A stretch of DNA of 64,000 nucleotides, taken from Spinacia oleracea. Its lineage: Eukaryota > Streptophyta > Magnoliopsida > Caryophyllales > Amaranthaceae. A model generated the notes under the pieces. That model did no database searches. It was not told where the DNA came from and was given only the letters and a program-made list of their open reading frames with translations. Positions 1 through 13,900 of this stretch are shown piece by piece (within the stretch, counting starts at the first letter, position 1; each line of letters begins with the position of its first letter). The stretch covers positions 130,160,385 through 130,224,384 of the forward strand of contig NC_079487.1 of the NCBI RefSeq assembly GCF_020520425.1, written 5' to 3'. Made by a program: the position numbers and the translations under genes.

Positions 1-1213
1 TCCAGCAATTTCTGCAAAACAAAATTCCTCTGAAATGTTCGATGTAGCTCGAAAACTATCCCATTTAATAATTGCATCCGGAACTTAAATTCCATTGCAC
101 TCCTCTATTCTATGTCTTAGGCTCTTTGCTCAGGGAATCAAACATCTCCTTCATCCCCAACCATAAAAGGACCAGTATACCATATACGCTATAAAGCAAA
201 ACAAAGGTAACTCACTCTCCTTAATTCAACTCTTTGGTTTTCTGATGAATTGTCCAAAATGCAAATTAACCACATAAAGCTCTCGGTAGAGAGGAATAAA
301 GGGCAACAAATTCCAATCATTATTTTACAATTCCAGTATCACAATTAGGCAAACTAAAAATTAATCACAGCAAGAAGAGGGCAAATAACCCTAAAGGTTG
401 AATCATGAAGGACAGATCATAGGTAAAATCCAAATAACGAGAACAGATTTAGGATCATCTTAAATTAGCTGAAGGAAAGAAATATTGCGGAAAGTAAAAG
501 GTAAAATAAATTTAATTTCTCATAATCAAAGCTTAGAAAGAGGGAAGAACGAAGGAACAAACCTGGAAAAAGGGGAGTTGAGTGCGTTAGTTGTTGAAGC
601 TAGAAGTGCAAGCCTATACAAGGATGACCATGGCCGTGAGATTTGTGATTTTGCCCCTCTTGATCTATTCCAAAGTAAGAAAAAAGAGACTTTTTGGGTA
701 CAAACTAAAGTTATATTGTTCCTAAATCCAGGACAACATAACAAAATAACCTAAATCCAGTAAGTATTTTTTAATTGCCTTTTCTAAAGTTAAATCCTAG
801 TCAAATAGAGCAACTAAAATGAGACTGAGAAAGTAAGTTAAAATTTTCATTATACATACTAATAAATTTTACATGTTGTGCGGTTACGGTAATTAAAGCC
901 TACAAAGTTTTTTTTTTCTTCACTAAATTGATGAACTAGCACATGCAAAGAGAGGTACCTAATACGATAACGGTAAAAGGTCCCAGTCAACTTCAAGTTC
1001 TTTAGATGCTTATTTCTATATCTCTAAAACCCCACCGTCATAGACAAGTGCTTAAGTAATGCATTATCAAAAGAAATTCTATCTCGTTTTCATAATAGAG
1101 GCATGTTTTATTTTCAAAACAAATAACATCAAAAAAAGGAGATGAATATTACACCCACAACAAATCGTAATATTTAGCTACTAATGGTGTCTTAACCTAA
1201 TGGTACCGAATAT
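1..1213. other. Left edge, no coding gene resolved
   Basis: No convincing coding exon. On the minus strand at about 566-650 there is a pyrimidine-rich stretch ending in a good donor (CCAG then GTTTGT), which could be the 5' leader exon of a gene running off the left edge of the window. Its only ATG opens a five-codon frame, so it would be untranslated leader. The rest is AT-rich sequence without recognisable structure. Confidence 0.3.
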
Positions 1214-1618
1214 CAGTGGCGGAGCCAAGTAGGTGCAACCCCCACAGGGAAGGGGGGAACATATAGATGAGAGCTAAGAGACCAGTTATTTTGTAAAACC
1301 GATCTCTTAGGTTATACTAAAAATAAAAAAACCTAAGAGACCAGTCTTTAGAAATCACTGGTCTCTTAAAGTTTTGAATTTATTTACCATTTCCCTTAGA
1401 TTAAGTTGTTCTTTTCACCACATATATGAAACCCGTAGAGAATATTCTTATAATTTTGTACGTATTTGATTGTAATATGAATATTAATTCATTTTGGGAC
1501 GATACATTTTTTTTAGTAATATATTGTGTGTTGTGGAAAATCACCAGACACAACACACTAAAAATCTTAGGAGCACAACTGCCAACACCCCGAAAAAAAA
1601 ATCCTGGCTCCACCACTG
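1214..1618. mobile_element. hAT-like non-autonomous element, about 405 bp
   Basis: The left end CAGTGGCGGAGCCA and the right end TGGCTCCACCACTG are inverted repeats of one another with one mismatch. The flanks carry a GGTACCGA repeat close to both ends (about 1202-1209 and 1618-1625), as expected for an 8-bp target duplication, although on the left it is separated from the repeat by four bases. No coding capacity. Class assignment rests on this terminal-repeat type and the 8-bp size. Confidence 0.5.
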
Positions 1619-1714
1619 GTACCGATGACCAATATACAATAGATTACTGTGCCATCTCCTATTTGTAACTTCACTTGTACTCGTTCACACCCAAAAAATA
1701 ATTGTAGTACGTAA

Positions 1715-2350
1715 TTAGGTTTTAGAAAGAGGAGATACAACGCTATTACGTTTGCTAGGAAAACAAATAAACAAGAAACCACAAACAACACCAACTCCAA
1801 TAGGAAACATAACAAGTCTCTCCTTGGTTTCTTGAGATGGCAATGGAAACAAACATTTAACAACGTTTTGATCCAAAAAAGCAACCGCCATAAACACCAA
1901 CACCCCCATCAACGCATGAAGGAAGTCAATAACCCCGATTCGATACTTGGCAGCTTCTTCAGGGCTAAGTTTTACAGAACCATCAACAATCCATATCCCT
2001 CGAAACGTTGCAATCCCGTATCGAACTTTACCTCTTTCGTCTCTAATACTATCTGTGAAACACATGAGAATGCATGATAAACTAACGAATGTTATGAGGC
2101 ATAATGTGATGAGTTGTGCTTGGAATGTTACACATTGGCCCTGGTTTGTTAGAATGGGTGAAAACATCTCAAATATTAGGACTGAACCTGAGGGAAGGAG
2201 GCTTGATAAATGGGATGTGCCTTTGAATGTTTTTCTTATGGCCTTTTGGGTTCGAGTTTTCGGTTGTTTTCTAGGTTGTTGTTGTTCGTTTTCTATAAGA
2301 GGTTGTGTTTGTTGTTCTTCAATATCTTCACTTTCAATCTTGATATCCAT
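1715..2350 (-). CDS. DMP family membrane protein (DUF679)
   Basis: Intact single-exon gene of 211 residues. The N-terminal 45 residues are hydrophilic and Glu/Gln-rich with a basic patch (KTRTQKAIRKTFKGTSHLSS). Four hydrophobic segments follow, roughly residues 52-68, 77-99, 142-158 and 182-199, typical of DUF679/DMP proteins. Family hallmarks visible are LPSGSVLIFEMFSPILTNQG near the first helix, the DS..D..G...YG.AT..G loop, the DF.HA.....F segment and the FP.K....S..... C-terminal region. DMPs are plant membrane proteins of the endomembrane system; different members act in senescence-related membrane remodelling or in gamete interaction. Which subgroup this belongs to I cannot tell. The start is the first ATG of the frame and gives the usual family length. 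Confidence 0.9.
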   Translation of the reverse strand: MDIKIESEDIEEQQTQPLIENEQQQPRKQPKTRTQKAIRKTFKGTSHLSSLLPSGSVLIFEMFSPILTNQGQCVTFQAQLITLCLITFVSLSCILMCFTDSIRDERGKVRYGIATFRGIWIVDGSVKLSPEEAAKYRIGVIDFLHALMGVLVFMAVAFLDQNVVKCLFPLPSQETKERLVMFPIGVGVVCGFLFICFPSKRNSVVSPLSKT

Positions 2351-2369
2351 GGTGAAAACGTACCGATGA

Positions 2370-3049
2370 AAAAAATATGGATTAAAGAAGAAAATGGGGG
2401 CCGGGGTACGAGGCTTAGTATAGGATTAGAAAGGTGATTAATTTTCTGTTTTGTTAGTTCCATTAATATTGCTCAAATTAATAATAACAACATTAAATGA
2501 TAGAATAATGCTCAAATTAGTAACTCCTTACCATAAAACGAAAAACAGAAATGATGTTAAAGTTTTTTGTTAAGAGTTTAAGCTGTCAATCTATTTATGA
2601 AGCGATTGATTGTAAAATGAGGCCGTTTATTTCACCAAGCTAGTATTTATTTCAAAACTAGTCCATATAAAAAAAAACCGGTACATGAGTAACAACTACC
2701 GATAAGTATTTTCAATACAGTTTTTGTAGCTGTATTTTCTATAAATGTGTTAAAGTTATCACTAGAATAGCATGCATCTGACAGCCTAATAAACCAGACA
2801 AAAAAATATTGTAACGCCGAAGCGGGTGGGTCTTGACCCGAAGTTTGACCCGATCCGATATAATGGACAAGTTTTTATGCCCTCGACCCGGCCCGCCCCG
2901 CCTTTTGATCAGGTCTACAATTTTTGGACTCTATTTGTAAGTTGAATAAAACAATATGGTCTAATGGGATAAGCGCTAGTTCAATATGAAAAAGTCAGGA
3001 TGCATTTTCTTCAACCGGAACATCAACGCTCCCTTGAGATTTGGATTAT
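2370..3049. other. Upstream region of the DMP gene
   Basis: Holds the presumed promoter of the DMP gene, transcribed leftwards. AT-rich; I see no coding exon. Near 2816-2935 there is a GC-richer patch with repeated GACCCG / CCCGACC motifs, a common retroelement-derived low-complexity sequence; similar text occurs near 19815-19945 and 27750-27860. Confidence 0.35.
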
Positions 3050-3052
3050 TAA

Positions 3053-3836
3053 GGCTCTGTTTGGCAACACTAGCTGATATTCAGCTGAAACTGATAAGGT
3101 AACTGAAACTGATAAGATAGTACCTGAAACTGATAAGGTGCTGAAACTGATAAGGTAGCTATCTATATTGCCTGTTTGGTAGAACTAGTTTTTAAAGTAC
3201 CTGAAATTTTAGTAGTTTAATTGATATTTGATATATTTTGAAATCCATAATTATTTTCTTTGTAACAATAATTACAAATAAATAAGTACACCGTTTATAT
3301 TTTTTTTTTATAATGATAGTTGATATTATACCGATCTACCATCTACGAGTCATAAAATAAATCAAAAAACCCTTATAACTCTGGCTTTTTTATAGTATTA
3401 ATACTCCATTGTAATTCACCATCAATTATATCATGGGTTATGCTCATTTCTTAAAACTTTTCCTTCAACAATAAAACAAAAAATGTAAATAAAAATTGAA
3501 AAATAGACCAAACAAATAACAATTAATAAGAGTCAAAGAAATGAGTACAAAAATTAGGTAGGATACATTTGCAAGCTCGCTGGTAATTGGGCAACAATCC
3601 TACGAAACATCACAAAATCAAATTTCCGTATGTTGATTTCCGAGAAAATAGAAGCACAAATAATTTCAGCTAACTGATTCCCAGACGTTATTATGAATAA
3701 CGTTTCAGTTTCAGTCATTTTTACCACCTTAAATCTTATTTCAGCTCCATGCCAAACACTCCTAATTATTTAAGTCAACTTAAATGATTAGCACCTACTC
3801 ATTTAAGGTGACTGAAAGTGGTTGCCAAACAGAGCC
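3053..3836. mobile_element. Tourist/PIF-Harbinger-like MITE, 784 bp
   Basis: Terminal inverted repeats GGCTCTGTTTGGCAAC (3053-3068) and GTTGCCAAACAGAGCC (3821-3836) match perfectly over 16 bp. The element is flanked by TAA on both sides (3050-3052, 3837-3839), the target duplication of the PIF/Harbinger class. Just inside the left end the unit CTGAAACTGATAAGGTA is repeated about four times imperfectly. No transposase. Confidence 0.8.
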
Positions 3837-4253
3837 TAAATACTAGTGTAATTTTATTGTTGCATATGAAGTAAGTATCTAAGAGAAACTCCTTACACTT
3901 GATAGTTTATATGGGACGGCAAACTGAGCAGCACATCTGGTGTTCAGTGTGAATCAAAATCAATTATGGATCTAACAAGTTTAGAACTTTAGGTGTTAGG
4001 TAATTAACAAAAAAGAGATTTCCTAGTCAACCGTAGAGAACAGTTAAAAGGAAATTTACAGAGCATGACAAGCTTCTTCAAATTTGATAGATGTGCTATA
4101 GTTCATGAAACACGGCCGGAATGTTAAAATTACATATCCAGGATAATATTCATAGTCGAGTACCATATCATAACAATCGTCACAACCTTAACCACCTACT
4201 CTACAAGAGATGAACGTTCTTCATTTCGTCTCCCACTCCCTCCATAAGCTTGA

Positions 4254-6696
<2,443 letters not shown>

Positions 6697-6699
6697 GGT

Positions 6700-7580
6700 G
6701 GTTTGTGTTGCCTCTTTTTCTCCTGTGGCTTTGCTTCTCCTTCTCCAAAGTTGTGTGTCAAATTGCCAAGGCAACAATCTGCGGCTCCCACGGTTATAAA
6801 CGGGAGGAAAGTCTTTGCCAAAGTGGCTTGCGTTCAAAACCCAATATTTTCTTTGTCCCTATTTGCTTGTGGCCTATTCTATTAGTCCGTCTCTTAAAAA
6901 TTGTTCTATTTCATATATAATAACATATCACCACCATTTAACCCACTTACATAAACTCATAAAAGTAAAAAAGATAAAGATGTACAATATTTTGGCCAAA
7001 TTTTTAATAAAACACATTTTGCTTATGGGGCAAACAATTAGAGACAGAGAGAGTATAACTTGGTACAAATAAAGAGTACTCCGTTATATCACTACCAATG
7101 AAACGACTCATGTTGAGAGTTACTTGTGTCCAATTGATCACGAATCATTACATTTAGATAACCTTTATAAACGGTGTTACTAATTTTATTTTATTTTAGT
7201 TTTTACACATTGAGAAACATATGAGAAAGAATAGATTGTAATGACCTATATGAAGTATGATTTTTGAAATATATTTTAGGATTCTTTTGATAATTATTAT
7301 CTCAAAAAGTTTCAAGTTTTTGTAATTATCACCTTATAAGTTTTTTTTTTCAAAAATACCACCACAAATTTACAGATGCTTCAAATCATCACCTGTGAAT
7401 CTATCAAGTATTCCGTTCATGGAACCCACTCCAACGGCTTTTCTAATTTATAGATGTTCAAATTCATTTTACCATTTTTTTAAAGTAAAGTTAACATGTA
7501 TTGGCTGAAGAAGAGCCACCTTTTAATAGAAATAAATAAAGTTTTACTTTTGTTACATAAAGTTTAACAATTCCACTTGC
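6700..7580. other. Upstream region of NRPB10 with a half-MITE relic
   Basis: The first few hundred bases should hold the NRPB10 promoter and leader. Around 7285-7480 is sequence related to the inverted-repeat element at 34766-35056 (runs such as AATTATCACCTTATAAG, and CCGTTCATGGAACCCA), but I find no matching second arm, so it looks like a truncated copy. No coding exon. Confidence 0.35.
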
Positions 7581-7583
7581 ATG

Positions 7584-10342
7584 GACCAGGTCCACGTTAC
7601 TATTAGTGTGGACCAGGATATTTTAGGTATTTTACAGCTTTTAAAGATGACATGGACAAGCAATGTGAACCAAAAAATTCGCGGCCTATATAGTAACTCT
7701 TACGTTTATATAGTTTACTTATATGCAATATAGTTACTCTACTAGTCATACAGTAAATTTTAACAATATAATTATTAATATATGCGACATAGTTACTGCA
7801 AAGATCATATAGTAATTGTTAAGTTGATATAGTTGTACTTGTATGTAGTATAATTACTCTAATAGTCATACAATAACTTTTTGATGTCATTTTGATAAGA
7901 ATTCAATTACTTAATAATGTATACACAAAGATATTGACTGCTTTATATCATATAGTAAATATTTATCGTACAGAAATAGTTACTCTTCTATATCATATAG
8001 TAACTCTTTCTATTCTATAGTTACTATTAACTCTTTCAAAAATATAGTAGCACGTCCTCTCCTTCCACGCCCGGGTCCTCTCCTTCCTTTACCACGTCCT
8101 TGGTTTTCATTGTTGTCAGAATTTTCTTCTTCTTCTTCGATCCTGCTTTTGTTTTCCTTGCAGAAGTTATTCTTTGCACGAATTCAATTCTAGATGATCA
8201 TCTTTGTATTTCTGAATTAATAGATATATAAACTAAGTTAATAATTTAACATTTAAGTGTGAAAAAATGACATAGTAACTATGTAAAACATATAGTTTCT
8301 ATTATGCATCTTACAGTAACTCTTAGAATTAATGATGGTAAGATATTCGCAGAAATGCAAATATAGTTATTGTACGTTGTAGTCATATAGTTACTGTCAT
8401 AATAATATAGTCACTCTTATTACTAATAACATAGAGACAAAAAAAAAACATAAAAAGAACAAAATGATAACATAGTAACTATTAAAAATATATAGTTACT
8501 ATTATACATGATATAGTATCTCTTAATATTAATGATAGTCATATATGAGCAGGGTTGCAGATATAGTTATTGTTATGATCATATAGTTATTGTGAGCATA
8601 ACATAGTAACTCTTATACTAATAACATAGAGGAAAACAAACAACATAAAAATAACATTATAATATACATAAAAAACTATACCAAACATATAGTTACTATA
8701 ATACAAGATATAGTACCTATAAATATCATTGATGGTCACTTAGTCACAAAGTTGTAGACATAGGTGGTGTGATAATAATATAGTAACTCGATCCATAATA
8801 TAGTAACTACATCACTAAAAATGTAGAATAAACATAAAAAACATGCACATAACATAATAAACTGACATAGTACCTATTTCAAACATATAATAACTACATA
8901 AATCATACAATAACTATTGAAGAAAATAAACATATGGTAACAAATCATGATAAAATAAACATAATACATATTTCAAACATATAATTACTATATAAATAAT
9001 ATAGTAACTATTGAAGAAAATAAACATATGGTAACAAATCATGATAAAATAAACATAGTACCTATTTCAAATATATAGTAACTGTATAAACCATATAGTG
9101 ACTATTATTATAATATAGTAACTATATATTGTACACATATAGTAACCATTATAATCATATAGTAACTATATCTATGAAGCGGACAAAAACATACTCTAAA
9201 TAACATAGTACATAATGTAATCGTATAGTAACTTTTATTTATCAAAAAGTCACTATAAACTGTTCATAACATAATAACTATCTTAAACACATAGTTACTG
9301 TTTTAAACTTATAATAACTTTCTAAAAAATATAGTAACTATTTTAAACACATATATAGTTATTATTTTAAAGTTATAGTAACTTTTAAAAAAAATATAGT
9401 TACTATAAAAACTACTACTAACATAAACACAACGAACATTCCAGTGACTATTAAAAACACTATTTCGCAACATAAATTAAAGGTGACTATATCATTTATA
9501 TACTAACTATGTGAAACACTAACCCTAATTTCAACAAAACAACAAACATTTCAAATCACTCAACAAAATAATAACTATTGTACACATATAGTAACTATTT
9601 TACACATATAGTAACCATTAAAATAATATAGTAACTATTATACACATATAGTAACCATTAAAATTACATAGTACCTCTTTAATCCATATAGTTATTGTAT
9701 TACTCATATAGTTACTATTTAAAATCGTGAAGTCACTGATCGAATTCGCGAAGTGAAAACGATATTTCGGTAAACACAAACATTAATTTCTCCAAAACAA
9801 CAAATATTTTCAATTTTAAATAAAAATAGACTTAAAATTCTTTAAAAAAACAACAAACCGAGATGCGATCTCTAAAAATTCTTGCGAAGATTTGTAGACG
9901 AGCGCAAATTCTTCGATTCGATTTCGGCAACGACGAACCTCCTTCTTGATCTACTACTTCCTCCAATTTTTCCTCATCTAATAGATCTAATTATAAGAAT
10001 TATAAGATAATTACGAAGAAAATCGAACAAAACCTAGAAATTTGGGCTAAATTTTGAAAAGTATAGAGAGAAAATGAAGAGAGATAAATGAAAGAGAAAT
10101 GAACAGAATGTAGATCTGAAATTTTGAAAAATAAAAAAGTTTAAAACGTATATAAACTAGACTAGCACAAATCGCATTGAAACTCTACAAAACACATAGT
10201 AACTCTTTAAAACACATAGTTACTGTAATACGCATATAGTTACTATTTAAAATCACAAAATAACTGTCACATGACAGTTACACATATTGCCCATACAAAT
10301 TACTTTGTTGCCCTGGTCCACGCTAAGTTAGCGTGGACCAGG
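7584..10342. mobile_element. Decayed terminal-repeat element filled with ATAGTAACT repeats
   Basis: Both ends carry an imperfect palindrome built on GGTCCACG...CGTGGACC: left 7584-7617, right 10312-10342. The right palindrome read in reverse complement aligns with the left one, so the pair also forms a terminal inverted repeat. Between them lies about 2.6 kb of degenerate repeats of CATATAGTAACTATT / ATAGTTACTATT type in both orientations. Two non-repetitive islands survive: 8050-8170 (minus frame rich in Glu then Arg-Gly, RGKGRRGPGRGRRGR) and 9840-10130 (minus frame with LDEEKLEEVVDQEGG, with pyrimidine-rich leader-like sequence next to it). These could be remains of an element-encoded or captured gene; I do not recognise the protein. 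No clear target duplication was found. Confidence 0.6.
7685..10270. repeat. Degenerate ATAGTAACT-type repeat array
   Basis: Dozens of copies of a 9-16 bp motif (ATAGTAACT, often CATATAGTAACTATTA, with its inverse ATAGTTACTAT) at irregular spacing, interrupted by A-rich sequence. Spacing and sequence drift are too great for a recent tandem array; it looks like an old, diffusely expanded motif. It is confined to the interior of the element above. Confidence 0.8.
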
Positions 10343-10353
10343 TTTATATTAGT

Positions 10354-10900
10354 GTAAATAAAAGTTTAATATGTTGTGATTTTATGGTAAATGTTGGACT
10401 TAATATTTGTTGAATTCTAAGAGCCTTTACAATCTCGCATATCGATATAGTTTTAAACAAGCAGCAAGATTTCAGGGTTAGCTACTTCGATTCTGCCATA
10501 GGGAAATTTGAAAGAGAGGCAACCAAAAACGAACGAGGCAAATATTCACAAAATTTCTATACACATTAGTGCACACTGCAACAAGGCCTAACCATGCACC
10601 CCATTTTAAAGGCTTTTAGCCTTAGGAGCACAACATCCAACCATTCAACACAACTTCGAATCAGAAGAGAGTTGTGGTAGACAAAAAAATGAAGCTGTAA
10701 AGAAGATAAGCTCACAAAGTAAAAGTATAAACAGCCCTAAAGCCTAAAGGCCTAAATTAAGATTAGTTAGCAGACTAGATTTGTCGACCCTTCTCATCAC
10801 TCATCAGGCTGGTGTCTACGGAAACAACTGTCGCTCCCTTCTTCTAAAACACACTTTCTTTTTGCTCATTTCTCAAATCGCCAGACACTGCATAGTCTCA
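10354..10900. other. 3' flank of DPM3
   Basis: Downstream of the DPM3 stop codon on the minus strand, so it should contain the 3' untranslated region. AT-rich with A/T runs near 10680-10760. No other gene seen. Confidence 0.4.
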
Positions 10901-13900
10901 TCAATCAGAACCAATGTCGACTCCTTTTTGTCTCAAGAAGTCCTTTGCTTCGACAACATCCTAGAAAATAAAAGAGGAACTTGGGTTAAATCCACCATAA
11001 TAACAAGAAATTCATTCAGACATGGACTTGGAATGCCTTACTGCAATGAGACACACTTGTGCAAACTAAAATTTTGCATTTTCTACCTGTAAACGACAGA
11101 TAAAATAAATACACTTGATATGGTTCAAGAACAACCATAAGCATAGGCATAGCAGTTGTCTCCTAATCACCCTTCTCAAATTACTGGCAATTTTTGGCCA
11201 ATTATAGCCAAAATCCTTCAAGACTAGTTATTTTCCCCTCCTTTCATTTACCAATTTAGGTTTGGTGTATTCGTGGTGAAGGTTAAGCTACTGAGAGCAT
11301 CACTATTCAGGAAGAATCTACACAAAGGCGGTTTTGGTTACTAATATAATTTACGGGTCTATGAATATCTAATAATTGGGTAAGGTTTTGTAATAAAAAT
11401 ATTTTCATGGAGAGATTTACATCTATACTATATAATAAAAGGCGTTTCTACAAACGTCTACATGCCACGTGGCGCTCTCCCTCAATCCATAAATAAATTC
11501 ATGTTATCAATCCACTTTCATATAGAAAATGAAATAAATGGTTTTGCATAAGATTCGAACCCACGACTTCCACTTTCAACACTAGAGTGTTGTCCAATTG
11601 AGCTATGATTTTTTATATGTTATCATTGCAAAATTAATTGTGAAAAAAATTCCGACTTAATATAATTTTCATTTAATATAATAAGTATTTTTTATTCACA
11701 TAATACTCTGGGGCATCGCCCGGGCCCAAATACTAGTTATAATATCAAAATCGCACAACAGCCTGTACTTATTAGATGTTTCGGAAGAAACTAATTTTGA
11801 TATTAGAGATTCATCTTTGTTCTGACCAGATGCTGATCGCCGAATATAGACTCCAATTGAGTCTTAACCCAATTAATTTCCCTTGCCTGTCCCACGCCCC
11901 CACCACCCCACAAAACAAATGCCACATAGAAGGAAAAGGACTTCAGACTGCCATCTTAATTGGCTATAAACATTTGAAGGTTGAATTATTGGTAAGGTGT
12001 TAGGAATTACGACATTCCAAATCTCCAAGTATTCAACCACTGGAATTTATATTTATAGGAAACCAGCTCTTCCCTTATACTTCCATAATATCCTTTCTTT
12101 ATAAAGTAAAATGACATTACTGTGGGTCTGCGACTCTTAACTAAAATATGTACTCGTATTATATACGAAGTACGTAGTAGTTAGTTATGATCAAGAAACT
12201 GCACTTACGGAATTTCTGATAGAAAAGGAGAAATGCGAAGCTAGGAGCACCCCTTGTACACATCCTCTCTCTCTCACACACACACAACAAGTGGATTGGG
12301 AAAAAGAGGGTGTTCTCTTCCTACGAGATCTAATATTATGTGAAATGACATTGTCATGCTGGTTGGAACAAATAAGAGGACAGGCAACATTAAGCTAAGC
12401 TATGCATTATTGACCAAGGAAATGCACTTAAGGACCGTTACGGCTATTCAGGAAGAATGAATGAATAAGAAGCTAAAAGTACACTTTGAAACTCTTCTGT
12501 CACAAAAAGAGATTTAGAAAAAAGTTTGCCCTCTTCCTATGTGATGAAGTCTAAACACTTTAATTATTCTTTACGGATTTTTCATGAAATACCCCCGAAT
12601 TTTGGCGTAATTCACCAAATGCCCCTCGACTTTCAGAAATTCACCAAATGCCCCTCACAAATGACTTAATACCCAAAATACCCTTACTAATGATGCGCCG
12701 TTAGTCCTCCGTTAACCTAATTTTCAAATTCACCAAATACCCCTATTTTAATACTTATTTCACCAAATACCCTTATTCAGAAACTTAATTCACCAAATAC
12801 CAATAACTTAAAATTACTCATTTTGATGCTCAACGGCTAGTTTTTGTGTTTGAAAATTAGCCGTTGATTATTGTTTGCTTATAAATACTCTTTTTCTGAC
12901 TGTTTATTGTAGTTTTCCTATTATTTTGTTAATTTCATATCATTTTTGTCATGAGTTTTCTTTCAAAATCATCATCCACACCCAATGAGTCCACATATGT
13001 AAGAGTCCCAAATAAATTTTGTTATCATGGGAGAAAATTTGACATCCGAATATCTGATACAACACTCAATCTGAAGCTCCGGTACAACACTAAAACAGAA
13101 AACACTCCTAAAGCACCTCAAAACGTCGCAACTCTTCAAGAAAATAGTTACTTCTTTTGTACCTTATTCTTTATGTGACCAATTAATTATATTTACCACG
13201 CAATCGGAAGATATTCCTTTTTCAATATGGGAAATATCTTTAACATATGCAAACAGATTAAAAATAAAGCTCTTATTAATTTTATTCTAACGCATATGTT
13301 CCAGCTACCTCGGTTTCTATTGCTTCCATGCCACATATTTAACGTTAACTCCCTTTTGTCTCCTGTCTCTACTGCCTCCAAACATCTTTCTTCAATCTCC
13401 TAACTTTCTCTCAACCTTACAGTCGAGGCATAAAGGTTTTCCCACTTTTCTTTTGAGCTAGGTCCTATTGACATGGTCAGATTTATGGACAAATGTCTAT
13501 TTTTGGATTTGAGGGAACAAGAAAAAAAATGAAACTAAGGTATGTTCCAAAGCTCATGAACCAGTGAAAAAACATGAATCTTGGCACAAAGATTTGCCTT
13601 CAAACTCAAGATTTTCACATCATGAATCCAAGTTGAAATCGAGGTTGTGATAAAAATGTATGTGTTATTGAACTTGATTTCTTAGTTTCTTTACCATTCG
13701 AACAATAAGAAAATTAAGGTGTTAGCTTTAGATTGAATTACTTCAGCTTCACTTACATAAGATCCCTTTGAAAATGGGGTTTTTTGGCCTTTTGCTCAGC
13801 TAAAGTGCATTGTCTTTACTGGATGAGGCCTGAACTTATTGGATCATAATTGAAACTTACTGAGTGTTGTATCGGAGCCTCAGATGGAAATTTCCTCCCA

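Noticed and set aside
485-754. 89-codon plus frame at the left edge
   Set aside because: No similarity; it overlaps a better candidate, a minus-strand leader exon with donor.
1832-2437. Plus-strand open frames over the DMP gene
   Set aside because: Shadows of the intact minus-strand DMP coding sequence, without family similarity.
7685-10270. Regularly repeated ATAGTAACT motifs look at first like a CRISPR array
   Set aside because: Units are short, degenerate, in both orientations and irregularly spaced; the window is plant nuclear DNA.
11538-11612. Functional tRNA gene
   Set aside because: A and B boxes are present but the anticodon loop has four bases and the acceptor stem does not pair.
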